NCBI GenBank assembly: GCA_020310875.1
Contig: CM035438.1
Location: 97,506,432-97,570,431, forward strand
Source: Ceratopteris richardii
Lineage: Eukaryota > Streptophyta > Polypodiopsida > Polypodiales > Pteridaceae
Length of the DNA: 64,000 nt
Reading direction: 5' to 3'
Part shown: in pieces, positions 47,991-57,621 of the stretch
How positions within the stretch are numbered: the first letter of the stretch is position 1
How the letters are laid out: each line of letters begins with the position of its first letter
The notes under the pieces: model-generated
The model's database searches: none
What the model was told of the DNA's origin: nothing
The model's input: the letters and a program-made list of their open reading frames with translations, nothing else
Position numbers and translations under genes: made by a program

Positions 47991-48003
47991 ACTATTCAAC
48001 TAA

Positions 48004-48830
48004 TGGGCATAAGTATTAAAGACATAAAAAGTGAAATGGATTCTAGGATTTCAGAATTGAAACATAAGGTTGAGTTGTTGACCAAACAAGTTAATGACCT
48101 ATAAACATTGAAGTGTGACCATGAACATGAGGTAAACGTTCAAAGCATATTTGCACACAAACAATCATTAGGTCTTAGAAGATCCATGCCTAGAGTGATG
48201 CCTAGGAAATCAAGTTGGGCTGAGAAGAGACCTATACGATGTTTTTGGTGCGATAAGTATGGACATATGTTTTGGGATTGTATGGCATATGAGAGTGCAT
48301 GCAAACATAAACTAGTAAGTTAATATGAAGGTAAAATATTTAAGTTTCAAGAACAATCACCTTTGCATTTGAATGTAGGAAAAGGTGGGATGAAGGAATA
48401 TTTTGAAGAGACCAAGACTAGATTAAAGTCAATTCAAAAGATGTGGAAACCAAAAAGACCTGAGAACAATAACTTTGATGAAAAAAGGAGTATGCTATCT
48501 ATTGAGAGTGAAGAGAAACCTATTGAAGAAACCAAAAGTAGACAAATAAAGGTTGAAAAACAAAATATTGAGTAGATATTAAGAGAATAAATGAAAATAG
48601 ATCATAAAAGAGAATTCGATAGAGAAAATCAATAAGAATTAAAGAAAGACCAGGATGTACATGTTTCATTTGATCCAAAACTTTTGACTAATGAGAATCT
48701 ATTTGATCAAATGAAAGTTACAAAATTACAATCTCAATTAAACTTTGATAAACAGATTGACCTAGAAAAGATAAAAAAGAAACTCAAGAAGATATAAAAT
48801 GTGATAAACAATTTAACAAAGCAAAAAAAA
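48004..48830 (+). pseudogene. Gag-like scrap with zinc knuckle and coiled-coil segments
   Basis: Segment 48004-48320 has a heptad-like start (IKSEMDSRISELKHKVELLTKQV) and then a CX2CX4HX4C knuckle, CFWCDKYGHMFWDC (about 48239-48280). Segment 48363-48575 and the following sequence are Lys/Glu-rich and coil-like. The knuckle points to an LTR-element gag, but no pol part is attached and the family is unclear. It starts where Copia-2b stops. Broken. Confidence 0.5.
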
Positions 48831-48984
48831 GCTGCTTGATGATATTATTGCGCAAATTGAGGGGAATGTAAAGGTGACTTCAAAGTCTTCTAAAAATTTG
48901 GAAAAGAAGTAGAAATCTAACTTTCCTAGATATATTTGCAAATATTGAAGGATGATTGAAGAAGAATCATAATGAAACACATGA

Positions 48985-49325
48985 GAATAATCAAGAGATA
49001 TTGAATGATGATGATGAAAGATGGAAGGTAATGATTGCTGATGTTGATTGATGATGATGATAGCTGATAATGATTAATAATGATGATTGGATGAAGATGA
49101 TTGGATGAAGATGATGATTAATGATGATGATTGATGATGATGAAAGATGGAAAATGATGATCATTGATGATATTGATGATGATGATTGATGAATGATGAT
49201 GATTTATGATGAATGATGATGACTGATTATGAAGATGATGATTGATTATAATGAATGATGATAATTGATGATGATGAATGATAATGACTGATTATGAAGG
49301 TGATGATTCATGATTGATGATTGAT
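48985..49325. repeat. Irregular GATGAT/TGATGA microsatellite
   Basis: About 340 bp dominated by GAT and GAA triplets with interruptions (for example GATGATGATTGATGATGAT). No coding interpretation is likely. Confidence 0.85.
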
Positions 49326-49347
49326 GAATTCTACCTTGTATTTGGCC

Positions 49348-49490
49348 GATCCGCACTATAGCGGTGTCTATACTGTATCACCTGATCCGCAGTGTAATGG
49401 GACATTGTATTACCTGATCTGCACTATAGCAGCATATTGTATCATTGATCCGCACTATAGCGGCCTATTGTATTGCCTGATCTGCACTAT
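49348..49490. repeat. 32-bp minisatellite, five units
   Basis: Units begin GATCCGCACTATAGCGG or a close variant at 49348, 49384, 49416, 49447 and 49479, a period of 31-36 bp. The core CGCACTATAGCG is nearly palindromic. Confidence 0.85.
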
Positions 49491-49669
49491 CCACTTACAA
49501 TGTTCTCCTAGACTTTTGAAGTAGCTTTTCTAGATTTGCCCAAGAGTTTGAGGTACTTGTCCGCTTGTCCCATTGTCCTATGCTACACACACAAGGGTCC
49601 ACAATTAATGGCCAAAGAATACCCCCAAAAATTTGAAAATATTTGAAAAACACTAATTTTGGTGTTTTG

Positions 49670-50110
49670 TCTGACAGTCATGACGGTCAGACACAATCGT
49701 GATGGTGTGTCACTATCACGATGGTATGACACCCAAGATGGTCAGAGGTCATGATGATCAGGTCTTACGATGATGAGACACAGTCGCAACTATCAAGTCA
49801 CGATGATCAATTAGGATCGCGATGATCAAGTCACTACAGTCAAGCTACGATGATCACTGATAATTGCAATGGTCAAGTCACGATGGTCAGATGACGACAG
49901 TTAGGCCACGATAGTGAAACACAATCGCGATGATGGTCATAACAATCAGTCAAGATCGCGATTGTCAAGCACCATTGCGATGGTGAGTCACTGTCACGAT
50001 GATGAGACGCGATTGCGATGGAGTGAGCCAATCGCCACGATGGTTAGTGGCCGTCCTGATGGTCAGACACAGTCGCGATGATATGTCATCGTCGCGATGG
50101 TCAAAAAATT
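49670..50110. repeat. CGATGGTCA/CGATGATCA motif array in the Gypsy-12 leader
   Basis: Over about 440 bp, short words of the form (T/A)CGCGATGGTCAG, CACGATGATCA and GACAATCGCGATGG recur every 12-30 bp with variable spacers. It holds the same position relative to the primer site as the CGATACGATAC array of Gypsy-9, with a different motif. Confidence 0.8.
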
Positions 50111-50576
50111 TTGAAATTTCAAAAAAGTGAGTATGGATCTATGCAAGCGCTTACCTAGGCTCCTCCTTCATGCAAATTTTTTCCCCAAATTCATACCTTG
50201 GTCTGATAGTTGTGATGGTCAGCTTCAACGACAATTTCTGAGACAAAAATGGAGTTTTTACTTGTGTTTCTTGCAAATTTGTGGTGTCTAGAGGTACCCT
50301 ATAAGATTAGTGCACTAGAAAACACGAAAACACACCTGCAAAAGCTCTATCTCACTCTCGCACACACACAAATCAGGGAAAGAGAAGAGAAAGAGGCAAT
50401 ATAACAGATTTTTGGTGATTTTTCAGAGTTTGAGATAATGATAGGAAATGATACTAGAGGAAAAGTGGAGTAAAAGTGTGTAAAAACTAATTACAAACAA
50501 CAAAACAACAAACAAATTTTACCTTTGAATGATTTTCTCCAACACACTTACCATCACATGCTCAACCTAGAGCTCT

Positions 50577-50594
50577 TCCCTGGCAATGATGCCA
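50577..50594 (-). other. Primer-site-like sequence of Gypsy-12
   Basis: Read on minus: TGGCATCATTGCCAGGGA, a worn match to the tRNA-Asp-type site. Its position between leader array and LTR-like sequence copies the arrangement in Gypsy-9. Confidence 0.6.
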
Positions 50595-51135
50595 AATTTG
50601 GTGTCACTCTAGTACAATGGAAAGTACCAACATGAGGAGATCCACCTTGTAATTGTCAATCTGTTGAGAGGTTAAGCCGATATGAAGATCAAGAGGAAGT
50701 GATGTGCATGAAGACGATGATGAGAAATGCAATTTGCATACACACATGCAGACACACACACGCACAAGGAAAGTGCCAATGGAGATCAATGGAAGGCAAG
50801 GAAAGAACTCATACTCATATTCATCACCCACTAATTACAATAGCTCTTTTAAGTACTATCTCATAAGTTCTACAATAATAACAACAACCACAAAATGAGC
50901 TCTCTAGCTCTATTTATAGTTTTTGGCTACTTTTGATCGGTTTCACATCTAGTGACCGGCATATTTAAAAAATAAGTCCTACCTCTAATTTGAACTATCT
51001 AGTGGCTTCCAAAAATTATGAAAATTGGCGTGAGCTCTCTAATTAGACTCATCAAGCTTGAGGACTCCTCGTCTTGCACAAAATGGAGTCACACTTGCGG
51101 TAATCGGATGTATATACATATATTACATTATTTTA

Positions 51136-51164
51136 CACTACAACATATCAGGCGTATACCGAGG
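51136..51164 (+). repeat. Left terminal inverted repeat of the CACTA-like element
   Basis: It begins CACTACAACATAT and pairs with 54453-54481 at 25 of 29 positions. Confidence 0.85.
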
Positions 51165-51189
51165 AAAATGAACGGGCGCGATTTTGCCC

Positions 51190-51395
51190 CGACGTCGGTG
51201 TAAGGGTCGGTGTAGGCATCGGAACCAAAGCATCGGTATATGCGTCGGTATAAGCGTCGGTATATGCGTCGGTATAAACGACGGTATAAGCGACGGTATA
51301 AGCCATGGTATGCCCCTGGGCAAAATAGTCGGTATAAGCATCGGTATGTGCCTGGGGATACCGACGCTTATACCGTCGCCTATACCGACGACCAT
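51190..51395. repeat. Left subterminal repeat cluster (GCGTCGGTATA)
   Basis: About a dozen copies of CGTCGGTATAAG, CATCGGTATG or their reverse complement (TATACCGACG) lie 12-20 bp apart. Both orientations occur, the reverse ones near 51358-51393. Confidence 0.9.
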
Positions 51396-51403
51396 ATCTG
51401 CAA

Positions 51404-51492
51404 AATTTTTTTGGGTAGAGTGTGTTGTCTCTTGTTACAACAACATTCCCATGCTGTTGTGTAGCAAAAGACAATCCACTCTGCCCAAGAAA
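51404..51492. repeat. Imperfect hairpin inside the CACTA-like element
   Basis: The arm starting TTTTTTTGGGTAGAGTGTGT (51404 on) pairs with the later stretch ending CCACTCTGCCCAAGAAAAA (to about 51492). The arms are about 38 bp with roughly 80 percent complementarity and a short loop near CATTCCCATG. It looks like a small foldback element or an RNA hairpin. Confidence 0.65.
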
Positions 51493-52129
51493 AACCCAAC
51501 TACATGTGACATGTATGACAAGCAACAAAAAAATGATTTGATAAAGTAAAACATACTGTCAAATACAAAAGACCTGAGCAAAATGAATCATGAATTGTGT
51601 ACAAAGAAATGGGACACATAGACATGATATTTATAAAAAACAACTAGAACACATGTATATGTGTGTCTGCCTATGTATATACATGTGTATGTGTACATGT
51701 ATTATGTGTGTATATTTCTATATGTGTAAATATTTATCTGCATGTGTAAAAACCATAAAACCCTAATCCTAAAGACCTAAACCTAAAACAGGTGTATGTG
51801 TGTATGCTTGTATATGTATATGTGTAGGTGAATATATATATGTGTATGTGTGTGTATGCATATGTGTATCTATGTAAAAATCCTAAAACCCTAATTCTGA
51901 AGACCTAGACCTAAAACATGTATGTGTGTGTATGTGTGTATGCACGTGTATATATATGTGTATGTGCATATGTATTATGTGTTCATATGTGTATATGTGT
52001 GTATGCATGTGTGTATATATGTAAAAGCCAAAAACCCTAACCCTAACCGTAAAACATGCATATGTGTGTATGTATATGTCACGTGTGTGTATGTATGCAT
52101 GTGTGTGCGTGTGACTCTCTCTCTCTCTT

Positions 52130-52460
<331 letters not shown>

Positions 52461-52734
52461 TATGTGTAAAAGTAAAAAACCCTAATCCTAAAACCCTAAC
52501 CCTAAAACATGTATATGTGTGTTTGTGTGGATGTATATGTGATGTGTGTGTATGTGTATGTGCATGTATGCATGTGTGTGTACACGTGTGTGCATGTATA
52601 TGTGTGTGTGTGTATGTGTGTATATATGTAAAAGCCAAAAACCCTAACCCTAACCCTAAAACATGCATATGTGTGTATGTATATGTCACATGTGTGTATG
52701 TATGCATGTGTGTGTGTGTGACTCTCTCTCTCTA

Positions 52735-52810
52735 TGTGTATGTGTGTATGTATGTATGTATGTATGTATGTATGTGTGTCTGTATGTATGTATGCATGTG
52801 TGTGTATGTA

Positions 52811-52870
<60 letters not shown>
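52735..52870. repeat. Second (GTAT)n/(GTATGT)n microsatellite
   Basis: It repeats the pattern of 52130-52460 on a smaller scale, including the preceding CTCTCTCTC run and the GTGTGTCTGTATGTATG transition. This points to duplication of the whole module. Confidence 0.95.
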
Positions 52871-52871
<1 letters not shown>

Positions 52872-52890
52872 CAATGACATCGTCTCTTGT

Positions 52891-52947
52891 CAAATTCCAA
52901 AGAATCAATGCCAAAAATCTCCTGCAAAACAAAAGAAAAGAGAAATT
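52891..52947. repeat. 57-bp direct repeat, copy 1
   Basis: The stretch starting AATTCCAAAGAATCAATG and holding CTCCTGCAAAAC is matched at 53942-54000 with about a dozen differences. It is the only non-simple sequence shared inside the CACTA-like element besides the telomere-like blocks. Confidence 0.8.
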
Positions 52948-53015
52948 CAAAAACCCTAATCCTAAAACCCTAATCCTAAAACCCTAATCCTAAAACCCTA
53001 ACCCTAAAACATGTA

Positions 53016-53670
53016 TATGTGTGTATATGTGTATGTATATGTGATGTGTGTGTATGTGTATGTGCATGTATGCATGTGTGTGTATAGATATGTGAGTGAG
53101 TATACATATGTGAGTGTGTATTAATATGTGCATGTGTATGTAATATGCATGTGTGTATGTATGTATGTGTGTGTGTACATGCATATGTGTGTATGTATGT
53201 ATGCATATGCATGTGTGTATGCACATATGTGTGCGTATACATATGTGAGTGTGTATGTAATATGCATGTGTGTATGTATGTATGTGTGTGTACATGCAAA
53301 TATGTGTGTATGTATGTATGCATATGCATGTGTGTATGTATACATGTGTGTGTACACGTGTGTATGTATATGTGTGTATACATGTATGTATGTATGTGAG
53401 TATGAGAATGAATATGTGTGTGTATGTATATGCATGTGTGTATCTAATATGCATGTGTGTATGTAATATGCATGTTTGTATGTAATATGCATGTATGTAT
53501 GTATATGTGTGTATGCATGTGAGTATGTAATATGTATATGTATGTATATGCATGTGTGTATGTAATATGTATGTGAGTGTATATGTAATATGCATGTGTG
53601 TATGTAATATGTATGTGAGTATGTGTATGCATATGTGTGTGTATGTATGTATGCATCTCTCTCTCTATCT
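53016..53670. repeat. Degenerate (GTAT/GTATGC)n tract
   Basis: About 650 bp of TATGTGTGTATGTAATATGC-type words with a loose period, ending in the CT-rich tract. Confidence 0.9.
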
Positions 53671-53855
53671 CATTCTCTTTCTATTTCATCTCTCTCTCTC
53701 TCTCTCTCTTTCACTCTCTCTATCTTTCTCTTTGATCTCTCTCTCTTTCTTTCTCTCTCTCTCTCTCTCTCTCTCTCCCTCTCTCTCTCTCTCTTTATGT
53801 TTCTCTAGATCTCTCTCTTTCTTTCATCTCTCTCTCTCTATCTCTATCTCACTCT
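53655..53855. repeat. (CT)n polypyrimidine tract
   Basis: About 200 bp of CTCTCT with TTTCT interruptions. A purine-rich GAGAGA tract at 54068-54118 in the same element is complementary to it. Confidence 0.95.
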
Positions 53856-53941
53856 ATATCAATCGAAAACAAAACAATCACTTACATCGATGTAATTGTT
53901 TGGAGTGTTGTCATCAAGGTCCACTTAATGTTTCCCTTCGT

Positions 53942-54000
53942 CGAATTCCAAAGATTTGATGCCAAAAAGCTCCTGCAAAACGAAAGAGAAGAGAAATTAG
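53942..54000. repeat. 57-bp direct repeat, copy 2
   Basis: Partner of 52891-52947, starting GAATTCCAAAGATTTGATG. Confidence 0.8.
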
Positions 54001-54235
54001 AAAAGGGAAAACACAAAGAAAGAGAAAGGGTGCTACAGTATGTGCAATTCTTGCCAAAATTTCAGATCTAGAGAAACAGAGATGTAGAGAGAGAGAGAAA
54101 GAGAGAGAAAGAGAGAGATGTGTGTACACAGTAGGTTCGGAATGTAGTTCGCGTGCACAAACTCGACAGTAGCAAAATTTGGTTTAAAATGCAAGCAGAT
54201 GTCAATTTTTTGTTCTCGGGCCCGGTGAAAAGTTG

Positions 54236-54462
54236 CCTCGGTATAAGCGTCGGTATGAGCGTCAGTATGAGCGTCGGTATAAGCGTCGGTATAAGCGTCG
54301 GTAACTTACAGTAAAGTACCGACGCTTATACCGGCGCTCATACCAATGCCGTGTATACCGACGATTAAATGACCGTCAGTATTGCATCCGTGGCTTTTCA
54401 AGCATTTTCAACGGTCATACCGACGCCGAGGGGTGACCGTCGGTATGGGCAACATCGGTATG
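54236..54462. repeat. Right subterminal repeat cluster (GCGTCGGTATA)
   Basis: Copies of GTCGGTATAAGC and GTCGGTATGAGC (54236-54305) face inverted copies (TACCGACGCTTATACC, from about 54317). The same words occur at the left end, so both ends carry matching arrays. Confidence 0.9.
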
Positions 54463-54481
54463 CCCCTCATATGTTGTAGTG
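54453..54481 (-). repeat. Right terminal inverted repeat of the CACTA-like element
   Basis: It ends ATATGTTGTAGTG, the reverse complement of the left end. Confidence 0.85.
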
Positions 54482-54924
54482 TTTAGTGATAAAAATCATT
54501 GTTGACTTAATGAAATAATATGTGAATAATTTATGTGCTTCCTCTTCTTTTATGACGAGGGCCGGTGCTCGATCCTTTGCCTTGAACATAAGAAGACTTG
54601 CACATCAAAGAGAAGGAAACCAGAAATCAGAGAATTACCTTGTGATTGAGAGTGAGAAAAAGAGTGTGATTGAGAGTGTCAGTGTGAATGAGATTGTGAT
54701 AGCTCAAGGGTGGTTAGGAGGTAGAGGGTTTTCTAAGAAGCTATTGCATTGATTGATTCATATCTATTATATCATAATTTCTCTTTTTGTGATTCATCTT
54801 GTCTACTCTTTTGCCCTATATTTTCCCTTATCTTATGCTAGTTTTGTTTTTCTCTCTTCCACTATTCTTGATTGATCCGAAGTTTGTGATTGAGGATAAA
54901 TTGTGATTGTGGAACTGCTACAAT
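54482..54924. other. Stretch without recognised content right of the CACTA-like element
   Basis: It should hold the continuation of the sequence interrupted at 51135, probably Gypsy-12 LTR. A 76-codon ORF (54522-54752) has no recognisable domain and sits in a GAGAGTGA-rich stretch, so I do not call it a gene. Confidence 0.35.
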
Positions 54925-55660
<736 letters not shown>

Positions 55661-57179
55661 AAAAATGAACACTGCATGGGCCTTGTAAGGATCCCTAATT
55701 TTTAGGGATTAAGCTTAATTATGTTCTTGTTTAAGGAGATAAAGTGCATTTAATAGGGCATTTTTTAGTAGGTTGGAGTAGGCTTTTTTTTAGGCTTTAC
55801 TAGGACTCTCTCTTTCTTCTTCTAGAGAGAGAGAGCAAGAGAATCTACTTTCAACATCATCAAACTCATGCATGTATTTGAATAAAAAAATGATTTTTTT
55901 TTACGTCTCATTTTCAGTGTATATTAACTCAAAAGGTCCCATTTTTCAATATATATGTCAAAAGTCACTTTTTTGGACCCATTTTTTAAATTTTCTTTTA
56001 GAAAAAGTATAATTTTCAAAATCCTTCCAAAAGTAAGTGCATATCATCAAATCCGTGACTATGCTTCCCCCAAAAAATGACTTTTTTCAAATTTCATCAT
56101 TTTCAACCGTACACAGTGGAAAAATACACTTTAACCCATACACATATAAGAAAACATATTTTTTGAGCAAAACATATGATTTAGAGTCCCTTCCAACCAG
56201 TTTTCCACTTTGTTCATGATATTATTGGTCAATAGCAAAGATGATGTTGACATGTATCACATTATACCATGTACTTTGCATGACACTATAATTTTGAAAA
56301 AGGCAAAGTAACTCCGATGAAATACAGGGATGGGGCATTGTTTTAGTAAAAATTACTCGAATGGATTTCTTTCGATCAAGATAGTTTTTTATCGAAAGTT
56401 TTTTGATGGAAAGCTTTTCGCTCAAAAACCGATCGAATTATTGTACAGAAACTATTCATTCCTATCCGAGTAAGCTAACATGGCATCGAATAACTCGATT
56501 GAATAATAATGGTCTATCATAAAATTTCATAATTATTCAAAAATAATCAAATTACCAACTAACAAGTTATAAAACCATTTAACTCATATGTTCCACGAAT
56601 AAAAAATTTGTTCAAAAGAAGGAAATTTGCCACAACTTTTCATGGATCTAAAACTTTTCAAGATTCTTCATTACCAAACAGACTTGGATAGTTAGAATTT
56701 CTATCTAGGATGGATAATGTCATGGCTTCTTGTGAATCCGCACTCTGTAAGAACATAGATACACATTGATTCGAAGAGAGACATCAACCCTTTCAGTTGC
56801 ATGGTGCTTAACCATCACATTCTTCTTTGTTTAAAATGAAAAAAAAAAACAATGTATGCCCTAATCATGCATCCGATTGGATTCCATAAGTGCATTGTGT
56901 GAATTGTGTTTCCTCCAATAGTACTCCTTTATGTCTACTTTGTTCGTTTTGTTTGCATTCATGTTTGGATAGAATTGAAGTTCAAGCTACAAAAATAAAT
57001 TAAAACTTTTTATTGTTATCACTATTATTATTGTTGTTGTTGTTTTATTGTTATCATTATTATTATCCTATGGTGTTTGAAAGCCGGTGATTTTTTATCA
57101 TTCTTCTGTCTAACAAGCCAAGGGATTTTTCAATTGATCATTCTTTCACATGGGCATCAAAGTTGGTCGCATTGTTCAA

Positions 57180-57212
57180 ACTTTGCATGGAACGAGTTCC
57201 CATTGCATAAAA
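57180..57212. repeat. Direct repeat upstream of callose synthase, copy 1
   Basis: CTTTGCATGGAACGAGTTCC followed by CATTGCATAA is matched at 57384-57415 at about 26 of 30 positions, 200 bp apart. Confidence 0.75.
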
Positions 57213-57383
57213 GCATATTAACCACCATTGTAGAATGTTTGCATAAAGTGTCGAGGTGCATGGTGTAATGATAAACACATTGGAATTTAGACTTTCAGTA
57301 CAAGGTTCAAGGTATACAAATTGGTTTGTGTTAATTTTTGAAAAGTGGGGAGTAAAAAGATCTCGAGTGTGAGTGCCTAAGAA

Positions 57384-57415
57384 AGTTTGCATGGAAAGAG
57401 TTCTCTTTGCATAAG
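57384..57415. repeat. Direct repeat upstream of callose synthase, copy 2
   Basis: GTTTGCATGGAAAGAGTTCT followed by CTTTGCATAA, partner of 57180-57212. It ends just before the in-frame extension of the gene. Confidence 0.75.
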
Positions 57416-57432
57416 ATGATGTTAGACACCCA

Positions 57433-57621
57433 TTGCTCATTGCTTCGGGAAGAAGGGGAAGCGTGTGCATACGAGAAAGACGCATTTTCCTTCACATTCA
57501 AGCGAGGGATGCTCTAGAGCGCTCTCTTTCCGCAAGCTTCTTGTGCATCCATCACGTCTATCTGCGTGTTCCATTCTATGCGCAAGCCTCCAAGGCTGCA
57601 TTCCTTGATTCCAACACAGCC
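57433..57621 (+). other. In-frame open extension upstream of the chosen callose synthase start
   Basis: Sixty-three further codons from an upstream ATG are open. They encode a Arg/Ser-rich stretch (SGRRGSVCIRERRIFL) unlike the N-terminus of other callose synthases, so this is more likely 5' untranslated leader. An alternative longer product cannot be excluded. Confidence 0.4.

Larger units (their letters stand above)
42924..48003 (+). mobile_element. Copia-2b: second copy of Copia family 2, plus strand, 3' end missing
   Basis: 5' LTR at 42924-43977, tRNA-Met-type primer region near 43980-43991 and gag start MGDGFPYFIDKLDRNKYQAW at 44005. Zinc knuckle CNICGLSNHTTDEC lies near 44800, the protease region near 45090, GAG-pre-integrase at 45480-45640 and integrase core at 45660-46230. 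The reverse transcriptase spans 46780-47620 (YVDDIILTGND) and the RNase H part reaches about 47990. Protein segments match Copia-2a closely. It carries roughly ten breaks and stops inside RNase H at about 48003. Confidence 0.88.
49491..51135 (-). mobile_element. Gypsy-12: leader and LTR remains of a second tRNA-Asp-type Gypsy
   Basis: On the minus strand a primer-site-like sequence (50577-50594) agrees with that of Gypsy-9 at 15 of 18 positions. Sequence to its right (50598-51135) resembles the Gypsy-9 LTR in local words (CTTGTCAATC, GACCGGCA) and position. Sequence to its left is a leader with a motif array (49670-50110). No gag or pol of this element is seen in the window. The LTR is interrupted by the CACTA-like element at 51136. 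Confidence 0.55.
55661..57432. other. Upstream intergenic region of the callose synthase gene
   Basis: AT-rich and without a supportable gene. It holds a GAGAGAGAGAG run (55826-55836), a stretch of near-repeats around TTCGATC/ATCGAAAG (56345-56440), an ATT/GTT triplet run (57005-57066) and two 30-bp direct repeats close to the gene. The promoter should lie here, but I see no TATA box in a position that I could assign. Confidence 0.45.

Noticed and set aside
53552-53959. Leu/Ser-rich frame that could be read as a membrane protein
   Set aside because: It is a CT-dinucleotide tract translated as Ser-Leu repeats.
57138-57485. Minus-strand ORF upstream of callose synthase
   Set aside because: No recognisable domain. 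It overlaps the direct repeats and the leader of the plus-strand gene, and its composition is not persuasive.
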